From Streptomyces sp. NRRL B-24484 (lineage in GTDB: Bacteria > Actinomycetota > Actinomycetes > Streptomycetales > Streptomycetaceae): a stretch of DNA of 64,000 nt. The DNA is taken from assembly GCF_000717715.1 (NCBI RefSeq), contig NZ_JOAI01000001.1, forward strand, positions 388,146-452,145, given 5' to 3'. The notes under the pieces were generated by a model. It was not told the DNA's origin and did not search any database. It saw only the letters and a program-made list of their open reading frames with translations. Shown in pieces: positions 21,210 to 29,102 of this stretch. Position 1 is the first letter of the stretch; every line of letters begins with the position of its first letter. The translations under genes and the position numbers were made by a program.

Positions 21210-22964
21210 GTGGACATGACGCTCGACGACCCCCTGATCGGTGCCCTGCTCGACGGCCGGTACCGGGTTGATCGGCGCATCGCCGTCGGCGGCATGGCCA
21301 CGGTGTACCGCGGGACGGACACCCGGCTGGACCGGGTCGTCGCGCTGAAGGTGATGCACCCCGCGCTGGCCGCCGACGGCGGCAACGAGTTCACCGGCCG
21401 GTTCATCCGCGAGGCGAAGGCCGTGGCGCGGCTGTCCCACCCGAACGTGGTGAACGTCTTCGACCAGGGCGCGGACGGCCGGGCGGTGTTCCTGGCGATG
21501 GAGTACGTGCCCGGGCGGACCCTGCGCGACCTGCTGCGCGACCGCGGGGCGCTGTCGGCGCGGGCCGCGCTGGACATCCTGGAGCCGGTGCTGGCGGCGC
21601 TGGGCGCGGCGCACCGGGCCGGCCTGGTGCACCGGGACGTCAAGCCGGAGAACGTGCTGATCACCGACGGCGGCATGGTGAAGGTCGCGGACTTCGGCCT
21701 GGTCCGGCTGCTGACCGGCACCGAGGGCGCGGGCGACGCCGTCACCAGCACCACCTCGACCGGCACGGTGCTCGGCACCGTCTCCTACCTCGCGCCGGAG
21801 CAGATCCGCCAGGACGGCCCGACCGACCAGCGGGTCGACGTGTACGCGGCCGGCATCCTGCTGTACGAGATGCTGACCGGCGCCAAGCCGCACACCGGCG
21901 AGAACGCCATGCAGGTGATCTACCGGCACCTGAACGAGGACGTCCCGGCGCCGTCGCTGGCCGCCCCGGGGGTGGGCCGCGAGCTGGACGCCATAGTGGC
22001 CGCCGCGACCGCCCGCGACCCGCAGGCCCGTCCGTGGGACGCGGTGGAGATGCTGGCCGCGCTGCAGCGGGCCCGCCGGGCGCTCACCCCGGCGCAGCTG
22101 GACGCCGAGCCGCCGGCCTCGACCCGGCCGACCCCGCAGTACCCGACCGGCGAGGTCACCGCGGTGGTCGACCGCCCGGTGGAGCGCACCAGCGTGCTGG
22201 ACGTGCCGGCCGACCTGCTGACCCCGCCGCGGCCGTACGACGAGTCGCCGCCGGCCCGGCCGGCCCGTGCGCCGCGGCCACCGCGCTCGCGCGCGCCGCT
22301 GGTCTGGGGTGCGGTGATCGCGGCCGTGCTGCTGCTGGTCGGCGGGGCGACGTACCTGCTCTCGGACGGGCTGTACACCACGGTGCCGACGGTGCTCGGG
22401 CAGACCGAGGCGCAGGCGGTGGCGACGCTGGACGGGGCGGGGCTGCGCGGCACGTTCACCCAGCAGTTCAGCGAGACGGTCAAGGCCGGACAGGTGATCT
22501 CCACCGATCCCGGGGTGGGCGCCCGCGCCCGCAAGAGCGATCCGGTGAAGGTGCTGCTCTCGAAGGGCCCGGACCGGGTGGCGGTGCCGCCCGTGGAGGG
22601 TCTGTCGCTGGAGCAGGCCCGCAAGGCGCTCACCGATGCCAGGCTGGCCCCGGGGACGACCCGGGAGGAGTTCGACGACGACGTGCCCGAGGGCTCGGTG
22701 ATCAGCGCGGACCCGGGACCCGGCACCTCGGTCAGCCCGAACACGCCGGTCGCGCTGGTGGTCAGCAAGGGCATGCGGCTGGTGCCGAACGTGCTCGGCA
22801 TGAGCAAGGACGACGCGACCCGGGCGCTCACCGACGCCGGCTTCAAGGTGCAGGTCAACGGCCTGAACCTGTTCGGGACCGGCAAGGTCTCCGCGCAGCT
22901 GCCCAAGGCCGACACCCCGCGTGCCCAGGGCAGCACCGTGGTGATCAGCTTCGGGCTGTTCTAG
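21210..22964 (+). CDS. Ser/Thr protein kinase with three PASTA repeats
   Basis: A 584-residue Hanks-type membrane kinase. The kinase domain spans about residues 15-280: IAVGGMATVYRG (P-loop), VALKVMHP (Lys), VHRDVKPENVLI (catalytic loop), DFGLVRLL, and SYLAPEQ. A Pro-rich linker precedes one membrane helix at about 364-386. Three extracellular PASTA repeats follow (from TVPTVLGQ, VAVPPVEG and RLVPNVLG), which bind muropeptides or lipid II in this family. It resembles PknL/PkaF-type kinases. Its likely substrates include the Rv2175c-like protein at 17068. It stands alone after thiG. Confidence 0.95.
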   Translation: MDMTLDDPLIGALLDGRYRVDRRIAVGGMATVYRGTDTRLDRVVALKVMHPALAADGGNEFTGRFIREAKAVARLSHPNVVNVFDQGADGRAVFLAMEYVPGRTLRDLLRDRGALSARAALDILEPVLAALGAAHRAGLVHRDVKPENVLITDGGMVKVADFGLVRLLTGTEGAGDAVTSTTSTGTVLGTVSYLAPEQIRQDGPTDQRVDVYAAGILLYEMLTGAKPHTGENAMQVIYRHLNEDVPAPSLAAPGVGRELDAIVAAATARDPQARPWDAVEMLAALQRARRALTPAQLDAEPPASTRPTPQYPTGEVTAVVDRPVERTSVLDVPADLLTPPRPYDESPPARPARAPRPPRSRAPLVWGAVIAAVLLLVGGATYLLSDGLYTTVPTVLGQTEAQAVATLDGAGLRGTFTQQFSETVKAGQVISTDPGVGARARKSDPVKVLLSKGPDRVAVPPVEGLSLEQARKALTDARLAPGTTREEFDDDVPEGSVISADPGPGTSVSPNTPVALVVSKGMRLVPNVLGMSKDDATRALTDAGFKVQVNGLNLFGTGKVSAQLPKADTPRAQGSTVVISFGLF

Positions 22965-22991
22965 CCGGTCGCCCGCGGGTCGTCGCGGCCG

Positions 22992-23621
22992 TCAGCGCAG
23001 CGGACCGTCCCCGGGCTCCTCCTGGTAGGAGTAGCGCTGCTCGGCCCACGGGTCGGCGAGGTTGTGGTAGCCGCGCTCCTCCCAGAAGCCGCGGCGGTCG
23101 GCGCGCATGTACTCGACCGCGCGGACCCACTTGGGCCCCTTCCAGGCGTACAGGTGCGGCACCACGAGGCGGACGGGGAAGCCGTGCTCGACGGTGAGCG
23201 GCTCGCCGTTGCGGTGGGTGGCGAAGACCGTCCGCGGGTCGGTGAAGTCGGCGACCCGCAGGTTGGCGCTGTAGCCGTACTCGGCCCAGACCATGACGTG
23301 GGTGACGCCGGGGGCCGGCGGCACCAGGTCGAGGACGGTCTTGGCGGCGACGCCGCCCCACTCGTTGCCGAGCATCGAGAAGCGGGTGACGCAGTGCAGG
23401 TCGCCGCGGACGGTCACCCGCGGCAGTGCGTGGAAGCCCTCGAAGTCCCAGCGGTGCTTCTCGGCGGAGGCGGTCGCCCCGAACACCTGGAAGTCCCAGC
23501 TCTGCGGCTTGAAGCGGGGCACCGGTCCGTAGTGCAGCACCGGCCAGCCGCGCTGGAGGCGCTGGCCGGGAGGGAGCCGCGGGTCGGACGGCTGCGGCGG
23601 TTCCGGTTCGTGCTGACCCAT
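22992..23621 (-). CDS. Molybdopterin-dependent oxidoreductase (sulfite oxidase fold)
   Basis: A 209-residue single-domain protein of the sulfite oxidase/YedY superfamily. The key Mo-ligand Cys is in GDLHCVTRFSMLGNEWGG, with EHGFPVRLVVPHLYAWKGPKWV typical of the C-terminal half. There is no signal peptide or heme domain, so it is probably cytoplasmic. Such short members are common in actinobacteria, with unknown substrate. The ATG at 23621 is chosen because the conserved part begins soon after. A longer frame to 23795 is possible but lacks support. Confidence 0.85.
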   Translation of the reverse strand: MGQHEPEPPQPSDPRLPPGQRLQRGWPVLHYGPVPRFKPQSWDFQVFGATASAEKHRWDFEGFHALPRVTVRGDLHCVTRFSMLGNEWGGVAAKTVLDLVPPAPGVTHVMVWAEYGYSANLRVADFTDPRTVFATHRNGEPLTVEHGFPVRLVVPHLYAWKGPKWVRAVEYMRADRRGFWEERGYHNLADPWAEQRYSYQEEPGDGPLR

Positions 23622-23727
23622 GCCTCCATGGTCGCAGACGGCGGGCGGTCCACGGTGCGCGCCCCTCGCGCACGCCCCCTCCATCGAACCCGCACATCGG
23701 AAAATCGGACATTGCACATAAATGGGG

Positions 23728-23743
23728 GTAAGTGTGAACTTAC
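23728..23743. promoter_or_regulatory. Inverted repeat upstream of bacterioferritin
   Basis: GTAAGT and ACTTAC flank GTGA (6-4-6) about 70 bp before bfr, in one of the few AT-richer stretches of the window. It does not match the iron box well, so the regulator is unknown. Confidence 0.35.
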
Positions 23744-23810
23744 TGGAAACCATGCCCGTTCCAGTGCCACCATGCGGGCAAGCGACGGACGGCAATCAGG
23801 AAGGCACGCC

Positions 23811-24290
23811 ATGCAGGGCGACCCCGAGGTCATCGAGTTCCTCAACGAGCAGCTCACCGCCGAGCTCACCGCCATCAACCAGTACTTCCTGCACGCCAAG
23901 ATGCAGGAGAACAACGGCTGGACGAAGCTCGCCGCGTACACCCGGCACGAGTCCTTCGACGAGATGAAGCACGCGGAGACGCTGACCGACCGGATCCTCT
24001 TCCTGGACGGCCTGCCCAACTACCAGCGACTGTTCCACGTCCGGATCGGCCAGACGGTCAAGGAGATGTTCGAGGCCGACCGGCAGGTCGAGGTCGAGGC
24101 CATCGACCGGCTGCGCCGCGGCATCGTCGTCATGCGGGCCAAGAACGACGTCACCTCGGCCAACATCTTCGAGGCGATCCTCGCCGACGAGGAGCACCAC
24201 ATCGACTACCTGGACACCCAGCTCGAACTGCTGGAGAAGCTCGGCGAGCCGCTCTACCTCGCGCAGCTCATCGAGCAGCCGGAGAGCTGA
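23811..24290 (+). CDS. bfr: Bacterioferritin
   Basis: A 24-mer iron-storage ferritin with heme, 159 residues. The diiron ligands are visible in NEQLTAELTAINQY, RHESFDEMKHAE and ILADEEHHIDYL, and the heme-ligand Met is in the FLDGLPNYQ-preceding helix region typical of Bfr. AGGAAGG (23798-23804) lies six nt before the ATG. It is convergent with the ferredoxin gene bfd, a classic functional pair for iron storage and release. Confidence 0.96.
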   Translation: MQGDPEVIEFLNEQLTAELTAINQYFLHAKMQENNGWTKLAAYTRHESFDEMKHAETLTDRILFLDGLPNYQRLFHVRIGQTVKEMFEADRQVEVEAIDRLRRGIVVMRAKNDVTSANIFEAILADEEHHIDYLDTQLELLEKLGEPLYLAQLIEQPES

Positions 24291-24314
24291 GGCCCCACCG
24301 CCGCGGGCGGGCCG

Positions 24315-24569
24315 CTAGGCGGCTTCGAGACCGCGCTCGGGCAGGGTCTCAGCCACGGGATCGGCCAGCCCGAGCTTCGCGGCCAGCCTGGCCGTCGGGC
24401 ACGGGCGGGCACCGTGCTCCCCGAGCAGCGCCTGGATCCGGCGGACACAGGAACCGCAGTCGGTGCCGGCCTTGCAGCCCTTGGCTATCTGCCGCGGGGT
24501 GACGGCGCCGCCGTCGATCTCCCGCTTGACCTGGGCCTCGGTGACCGCATGGCACATGCACACGTACAT
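24315..24569 (-). CDS. bfd: Bacterioferritin-associated [2Fe-2S] ferredoxin
   Basis: An 84-residue protein with the BFD-like cluster motif CMCHAVTE and, about 30 residues later, CGSCV (CxC plus CxxC), binding a [2Fe-2S] cluster. Bfd reduces bacterioferritin to release iron. It has an Ala-rich C-terminal extension of about 20 residues beyond the minimal domain. Two overlapping iron-box-like sites lie just upstream (24605-24638), consistent with repression by a DmdR/IdeR-type regulator when iron is plentiful. Confidence 0.92.
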   Translation of the reverse strand: MYVCMCHAVTEAQVKREIDGGAVTPRQIAKGCKAGTDCGSCVRRIQALLGEHGARPCPTARLAAKLGLADPVAETLPERGLEAA

Positions 24570-24604
24570 CGGCGGCTCTCCCGGGGCTGGTGTTCCTTGA
24601 TCGG

Positions 24605-24638
24605 CAAGGCTGGCCTTACCTCGCTAAGCCTTACCTTA
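24605..24638 (-). promoter_or_regulatory. Two overlapping iron boxes (DmdR/IdeR-type) before bfd
   Basis: On the minus strand, TAAGGTAAGGCTTAGCGAG (24620-24638) agrees with the consensus TTAGGTTAGGCTAACCTAA at 13 of 19 positions. CGAGGTAAGGCCAGCCTTG (24605-24623) agrees at about 11. They overlap by 4 bp and lie 36-69 bp before the bfd start. Identification is by eye. Confidence 0.6.
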
Positions 24639-24660
24639 CCCAAGGTACCCGCAAAGCGAA

Positions 24661-24697
24661 GCCCCTCCGCCCCCGGAGACCGGGAAAGCGGAGGGGC
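24661..24697 (-). terminator. Terminator of the DAHP synthase gene
   Basis: A 10-bp stem (24661-24670 with 24688-24697, CCCCTCCGC/GCGGAGGGG) lies just past the aroH stop and before the bfd operator region. Confidence 0.7.
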
Positions 24698-24731
24698 CTT
24701 TGTCACATTGCGATCATCACGGCCGCCGGAC

Positions 24732-26081
24732 TCACTGGCTGCGGTACATCTCCGCGACCAGGAAGGCCAGGTCGAGCGACTGGCTGCGGTTGAGCCGCGG
24801 GTCGCAGGCCGTCTCGTAGCGCTGGTGGAGGTCGTCGACGAGGACCTCGTCGCCGCCGCCCACGCACTCGGTGACGTCGTCACCGGTGAGCTCGACGTGG
24901 ATGCCGCCCGGGTGGGTGCCGAGCGCGCGGTGCACCTCGAAGAAGCCCTTGACCTCGTCGAGCACGTCGTCGAAGCGGCGGGTCTTGTGGCCGGTCTCGG
25001 CCTCGAAGGTGTTGCCGTGCATCGGGTCGCAGATCCAGACCGGCTGGGCACCGGAGGCGGTGACCTTCTCGACCAGGGCGGGCAGGTGCTCGCGGATCTT
25101 GCCCGCACCCATCCGGGTGATGAAGGTCAGCCGGCCCGGCTCGCGGTCCGGGTCGAGCCGGTCGATCAGGGTGAGCGCCTCGTCGACCGAGGTGGTCGGG
25201 CCGAGCTTCACGCCGATCGGGTTGCGGATCTTCGAGGCGAACTCGATGTGCGCGTGGTCCAGCTGACGGGTGCGCTCGCCGATCCAGACCATGTGGCCCG
25301 AGACGTCGTACAGGTCGCCGGTCCGCGAGTCGGTGCGGGTCAGCGCCGTCTCGTAGTCCAGGATCAGCGCCTCGTGCGAGGAGTAGAACTCGACCGTCCG
25401 GAACTCCTCCGGGGCCACCCCGCAGGCGTTCATGAAGGCCAGCGCGTTGTCGATCTCCCGGGCGAGCTGCTCGTACCGCTGGCCGGAGGGCGAGTTGCGC
25501 ACGAAGTCCTGGTTCCAGGCGTGCACCTGGCGCAGGTCGGCGTAGCCGCCGGTGGTGAAGGCGCGCACCAGGTTGAGCGTCGCAGCGGACGCGTTGTACA
25601 TCCGCTTGAGGCGCTCCGGGTCCGGGATGCGCGACTCGGGGGTGAAGTCGAAACCGTTCACGGAGTCGCCGCGGTAGACCGGCAGGGTGACGCCGTCCCG
25701 GGTCTCGGTCGACTTCGAGCGCGGCTTGGAGTACTGGCCGGCGATGCGCCCGACCTTGACCACCGGCACCGAGGCGGCGTACGTGAGCACGGCCGCCATC
25801 TGCAGCAGGGTCTTCAGCTTGTTGCGGATCTGCTCGGCGGACACGCCGTCGAACGCCTCGGCGCAGTCACCCCCCTGCAGCAGGAAGGCCTCCCCGCGTG
25901 CGACGGCACCGAGCCGGGCACGCAGCTGGTCGCACTCGCCGGCGAAGACGAGCGGCGGATACGAGGCGAGGTCCGCAAGGGTCTTGCGCAGTGCCTCGTG
26001 GTCCGGCCATTCGGGCTGCTGCGCCGCGGGAAGGGACTGCCAGGAGAAGGCAGCCCCGTTTGTCTCAGTTGTCACGGTCAC
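24732..26081 (-). CDS. aroH: Class II DAHP synthase
   Basis: First enzyme of the shikimate pathway, joining PEP and erythrose-4-phosphate. The 449-residue type II (plant-like) form has FAGECDQLRARL, LLQGGDCAEAF, RIAGQYSKPRS, ITRMGAGKIREHLP and WICDPMHGNT. It uses a GTG at 26081 with TAGCCT six nt upstream and no ribosome site, so the mRNA appears leaderless. It is divergent from the trp leader and anthranilate synthase, which joins the entry and branch steps of tryptophan or aromatic metabolite supply. Confidence 0.96.
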   Translation of the reverse strand: MTVTTETNGAAFSWQSLPAAQQPEWPDHEALRKTLADLASYPPLVFAGECDQLRARLGAVARGEAFLLQGGDCAEAFDGVSAEQIRNKLKTLLQMAAVLTYAASVPVVKVGRIAGQYSKPRSKSTETRDGVTLPVYRGDSVNGFDFTPESRIPDPERLKRMYNASAATLNLVRAFTTGGYADLRQVHAWNQDFVRNSPSGQRYEQLAREIDNALAFMNACGVAPEEFRTVEFYSSHEALILDYETALTRTDSRTGDLYDVSGHMVWIGERTRQLDHAHIEFASKIRNPIGVKLGPTTSVDEALTLIDRLDPDREPGRLTFITRMGAGKIREHLPALVEKVTASGAQPVWICDPMHGNTFEAETGHKTRRFDDVLDEVKGFFEVHRALGTHPGGIHVELTGDDVTECVGGGDEVLVDDLHQRYETACDPRLNRSQSLDLAFLVAEMYRSQ

Positions 26082-26087
26082 GAAGCA

Positions 26088-26093
26088 AGGCTA
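26088..26093 (-). promoter_or_regulatory. -10 box of leaderless aroH
   Basis: TAGCCT on the minus strand, 6 nt, then the GTG at 26081. The hexamer and spacing are the same as at metF (14979-14984). Confidence 0.5.
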
Positions 26094-26164
26094 CGGGGTG
26101 TGACAACCGAATTGTGCCCGCCGCCCGATGGGTGAGACGGGTGATGGACATTTCGGTGAGCGAC

Positions 26165-26192
26165 TTCACACGGCCGGGGCATCCGCTACGCT
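26165..26192 (+). promoter_or_regulatory. Promoter of the trp leader and anthranilate synthase
   Basis: TTCACA (26165-26170), a 16-nt spacer, and TACGCT (26187-26192). The leader-peptide GTG follows the -10 box by 7 nt, so the transcript should begin at or next to that codon. Confidence 0.6.
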
Positions 26193-26199
26193 CGTCCCC

Positions 26200-26271
26200 G
26201 TGACCGCATCGCACACCTTCTCCTGGTGGTGGGCCAGCCCGATGGGCGGCCCACAGCTCGCGCGTCCCTAA
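26200..26271 (+). CDS. trpL: Trp leader peptide (three consecutive Trp codons)
   Basis: A 23-residue peptide, VTASHTFSWWWASPMGGPQL plus three more residues and TAA. TGG TGG TGG sits at 26224-26232. This is a classic attenuator leader peptide: ribosomes stalling at the Trp codons when Trp-tRNA is scarce would change folding of the downstream RNA. It has no ribosome site and lies 7 nt after a -10 box, so it is probably translated from the 5' end of a leaderless mRNA. Confidence 0.9.
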   Translation: MTASHTFSWWWASPMGGPQLARP

Positions 26272-26305
26272 GACGACACGACGGCCGCCCCTCGGGGCGG
26301 CCGTC
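26231..26305 (+). promoter_or_regulatory. Transcription attenuator of anthranilate synthase
   Basis: Four segments can be read. Segment 1, GGGCC (26231-26235), pairs with GGCCC in segment 2 (26248-26252). Segment 2, GGGCGGCC (26244-26251), is exactly complementary to GGCCGCCC (26283-26290) in segment 3, forming the antiterminator. Segment 3 with segment 4 (26280-26291 with 26294-26305) forms a 12-bp G/C terminator stem. A ribosome stalled at the Trp codons would cover segment 1 and favour 2:3. Confidence 0.8.
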
Positions 26306-26382
26306 TGCGTGTTCCGAAGGAGCAGGCGGCCCTCCCGCGAAGAGCGACCGACCCGCCCGCCTCCCGGAAGGAACGCCGCACC

Positions 26383-28320
26383 GTGACCCGCCCTGCCGAC
26401 CTGGTCGCCCGTCTCACCGCGCCCGGCGCCCCCGCGTTCGCCCTGCTGCACCGCCGCGCCCCCCGGCTCGCCCCGGACACCGTCGAGGTGCTGATCGGCA
26501 CCGTCGGCGTCCACGACACTCTCGCCGACCTGCCGGTGCCGGACGGCGTGCCCGCCGGCGGCCCCCGGCACGACCTGCTCGCCCTCGTCCCGTACCGGCA
26601 GATCCGCGAGCGCGGCTTCGAGGCCCACGACGACGGCACCCCGCTGCAGGCGCTCGCCGTCGAGGAGCAGTACGCCCTCGCCCTCGACGAGCTGCTGCCC
26701 GCCCTGCCGCAGCGCCCCGTCCGGCTCACCGGCGGCGGCTTCGACATCACCGACGAGGAGTACGCGGAGATCGTCCGCCGCGTCATCGAGGACGAGATCG
26801 GCCGCGGCGAGGGCGCCAACTTCGTCGTCCGCCGGGACTTCCACGGCCGGCTGGAGGGCTTCGACACCGCCCTGGCGCTCACCCTCTTCCGGCGGCTGCT
26901 GGAGCAGGAGCGGGGTGCCTACTGGACCTTCCTGGTGCACACCGGCGAGCGGATCGTCGTCGGGGCCTCGCCGGAGGTGCACGTGCGGCAGTCCGGCGGC
27001 ACCGTCGTGATGAACCCGATCTCCGGCACCTACCGCCACCCGGCCGGCGGCCCCACCCTCGACTCGCTGCTGGAGTTCCTGCACGACCCCAAGGAGCTGG
27101 AGGAGCTCACCATGGTGGTCGACGAGGAACTCAAGATGATGTGCACCGTCGGCGACCTCGGCGGCCAGGTCCTCGGCCCCCGCCTGAAGGAGATGGCCCA
27201 CCTCGCGCACACCGAGTACGAGCTGCGCGGGCGCACCTCGCTGGACGTCCGCGAGGTGCTGAAGGAGACCATGTTCGCGGCGACCGTCACCGGCAGCCCG
27301 GTGCAGAACGCCACCCGGGTCATCCACCGCTACGAGGCCACCGGCCGCGGCTACTACTCCGGCGCACTCGCCCTGATCGGCCGCTCCGCCAGCGGCGGCC
27401 AGCAGCTCGACTCCCCCATCTGCATCCGCACCGCCGACATCGACCCCGCCACCGGCGAGCTGGTCGTACGGGTCGGCGCCACCCTCGTCCGGCACTCCGA
27501 CCCGCACTCCGAGGTCGCCGAGACCCACGCCAAGGCCGCCGGGGTGCTCACCGCGATCGGCGCCCGCCCCGCCCCACCGAAGCCCGCCGGCCGCGGCGCC
27601 GGACCGCGCCTCGCCGACGACCACCGGGTCCAGGCCGCCCTCGACGCCCGCCGGGCCGGCCTCGCCCCGTTCTGGCTGCGGATGCAGCAGGGCACCGAGC
27701 CCGTCGAGGGCCTGGACACCCTGGTCGTCGACGGCGAGGACACCTTCACCTCGATGCTCGCCCACCTGCTGTCCTCGCTCGGCCACCGGGTCACCGTGCT
27801 GCGCTACGACACCCCCGGCCTGCCCGAGCGGGTCGCCGCCCACACCGGAGCACTGGTGCTCGGCCCCGGCCCCGGCGACCCGGCCGACCCCGCCGACCCC
27901 AAGATGGCCGTGCTCCGCCCGATCGTCGCCGACGCGCTGGCCGCCGTCCGCGCCGGCACCCGCACCGCACCGCTGCTCGCCGTCTGCCTCAGCCACCAGC
28001 TGCTCTCCGCCGAACTCGGCCTGCCGCTGCGCCGCAAGGCCGTCCCCTACCAGGGCGCCCAGGAGACCGTCGACCTCTTCGGCACCCGCCGCACCGTCGG
28101 CTTCTACAACACCTTCACCGCCCGCTGCGACGACGCCGCCGCCGAACGGCTCGCCGCCGAGGGCATCGAGGTCGCCCGCGACCCGCTCACCGACGACGTC
28201 CACGCCCTCCGCGGCCCCGGCTTCGCCGCCCTCCAGTTCCACCCCGAGTCCGTCCTCACCCGCGAGGGCGTCGACATCGTCGCCGGACTCCTCCGCACCG
28301 CGTCCCCCGTCGCCGGCTGA
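26383..28320 (+). CDS. trpE: Fused anthranilate synthase (TrpE-TrpG type)
   Basis: Converts chorismate and glutamine to anthranilate, or, if it is a PhzE-type relative, to ADIC. The 645-residue product joins a chorismate-binding domain (about residues 110-400, with MNPISGTYRHP, DEELKMMCTVGDLGG and RGYYSGALALIG) to a glutamine amidotransferase domain (about 430-640; nucleophile Cys535 in AVCLSHQLL, and FHPES). CLSHQ replaces the usual CLGHQ, a variant I associate with PhzE-like fusions. The Trp attenuator argues for a tryptophan role. AAGGA sites precede the GTG start. Confidence 0.88.
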   Translation: MTRPADLVARLTAPGAPAFALLHRRAPRLAPDTVEVLIGTVGVHDTLADLPVPDGVPAGGPRHDLLALVPYRQIRERGFEAHDDGTPLQALAVEEQYALALDELLPALPQRPVRLTGGGFDITDEEYAEIVRRVIEDEIGRGEGANFVVRRDFHGRLEGFDTALALTLFRRLLEQERGAYWTFLVHTGERIVVGASPEVHVRQSGGTVVMNPISGTYRHPAGGPTLDSLLEFLHDPKELEELTMVVDEELKMMCTVGDLGGQVLGPRLKEMAHLAHTEYELRGRTSLDVREVLKETMFAATVTGSPVQNATRVIHRYEATGRGYYSGALALIGRSASGGQQLDSPICIRTADIDPATGELVVRVGATLVRHSDPHSEVAETHAKAAGVLTAIGARPAPPKPAGRGAGPRLADDHRVQAALDARRAGLAPFWLRMQQGTEPVEGLDTLVVDGEDTFTSMLAHLLSSLGHRVTVLRYDTPGLPERVAAHTGALVLGPGPGDPADPADPKMAVLRPIVADALAAVRAGTRTAPLLAVCLSHQLLSAELGLPLRRKAVPYQGAQETVDLFGTRRTVGFYNTFTARCDDAAAERLAAEGIEVARDPLTDDVHALRGPGFAALQFHPESVLTREGVDIVAGLLRTASPVAG

Positions 28321-28335
28321 GCGCCCGCACCCGCA

Positions 28336-28373
28336 CCGCCCGGCCCCCGGAGCACACCGTCCGGGCCGGGCGG
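28336..28373 (+). terminator. Probable terminator of the anthranilate synthase gene
   Basis: CCGCCCGG (28336 on) and CCGGGCGG (ending at 28373) pair, with further G/C pairs inside and a 10-nt loop, about 16 bp after the stop. Confidence 0.5.
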
Positions 28374-28430
28374 CGCACGTGCGGCAGACTTCCCGTGGAC
28401 GGGCACCACCCAGGGGCGCGTGGGGGTGCG

Positions 28431-29102
28431 CTAGCCCTGGCTCAGTTCGTCGTCCAGGCCCTGCTCGATCGCGTAGCGGACGAGTTCGACGCGGTTGTGC
28501 AGTTGCAGCTTGCCGAGGGTGTTCTGGACGTGGTTCTGCACGGTGCGGTGCGACAGCACCAGCCGGTCGGCGATCTGGCGGTAGGACAGGCCCTTGGCCA
28601 CCAGCCGCAGTACCTCGGTCTCCCGGGTGGTCAGCTGCGGCGCCGCGGGGGACGCGGCCGGGGCGGGCTCGGTGGCCAGCCGGCGGAACTCGCCGAGGAC
28701 GAGCCCGGCCAGGCCCGGGGTGAAGACCGGGTCGCCGAGCGCGGTACGGCGGACGGCGTCGATCAGCTCGTCCCGGCCCGCGGACTTCACCAGGTAGCCG
28801 GTGGCGCCGGACTTGACCGCCTCCAGGACGTCGGCGTGCTCGCCGCTCGCGGAGAGCACCAGCACCCGGGCGCTCGGGTCGTGGGTGACGATCCGGCGGC
28901 AGACCTCGACGCCGGGCAGAGCGGGCAGGTTGAGGTCGAGGACGACGACCTGCGGCACGGTGGCCAGGGCGCGGCGCACCGCCTCCTCCCCGTCGCCCGC
29001 GGTGGCGACGACGGCGAACCCGGCGTCGGCGAGGTCCCGGGAGACGGCGTCCCGCCACATCGGGTGGTCGTCGACGACCATGACCCGAACCTGATCCGAC
29101 AT
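28431..29102 (-). CDS. macR: NarL/LuxR response regulator MacR
   Basis: A 223-residue two-component regulator. The receiver domain has acidic residues DD11-12, phospho-acceptor Asp56 (VVLDLNLP), and Lys in YLVKSAG. The LuxR-type helix-turn-helix is at about 155-215 (LTTRETEVLRLVAKGLSYRQIADRLVLSHRTVQNHV). Its ATG overlaps the kinase stop by one base (TGATG). Position and partner match MacRS of streptomycetes, reported to control morphological differentiation and antibiotic output. The symbol is inferred from that context. Confidence 0.88.
   Translation of the reverse strand: MSDQVRVMVVDDHPMWRDAVSRDLADAGFAVVATAGDGEEAVRRALATVPQVVVLDLNLPALPGVEVCRRIVTHDPSARVLVLSASGEHADVLEAVKSGATGYLVKSAGRDELIDAVRRTALGDPVFTPGLAGLVLGEFRRLATEPAPAASPAAPQLTTRETEVLRLVAKGLSYRQIADRLVLSHRTVQNHVQNTLGKLQLHNRVELVRYAIEQGLDDELSQG

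Noticed and set aside
24414..26135. A 573-codon plus-strand frame opposite DAHP synthase
   Set aside because: Antisense shadow of a clear class II DAHP synthase; no ribosome site or domain.
26065..29058. A 997-codon minus-strand frame opposite the anthranilate synthase gene
   Set aside because: It is an antisense shadow: Gly/Ala/Arg/Val-rich with no family motif, and the plus strand has a complete, motif-bearing enzyme. High third-position GC creates such frames throughout the window.
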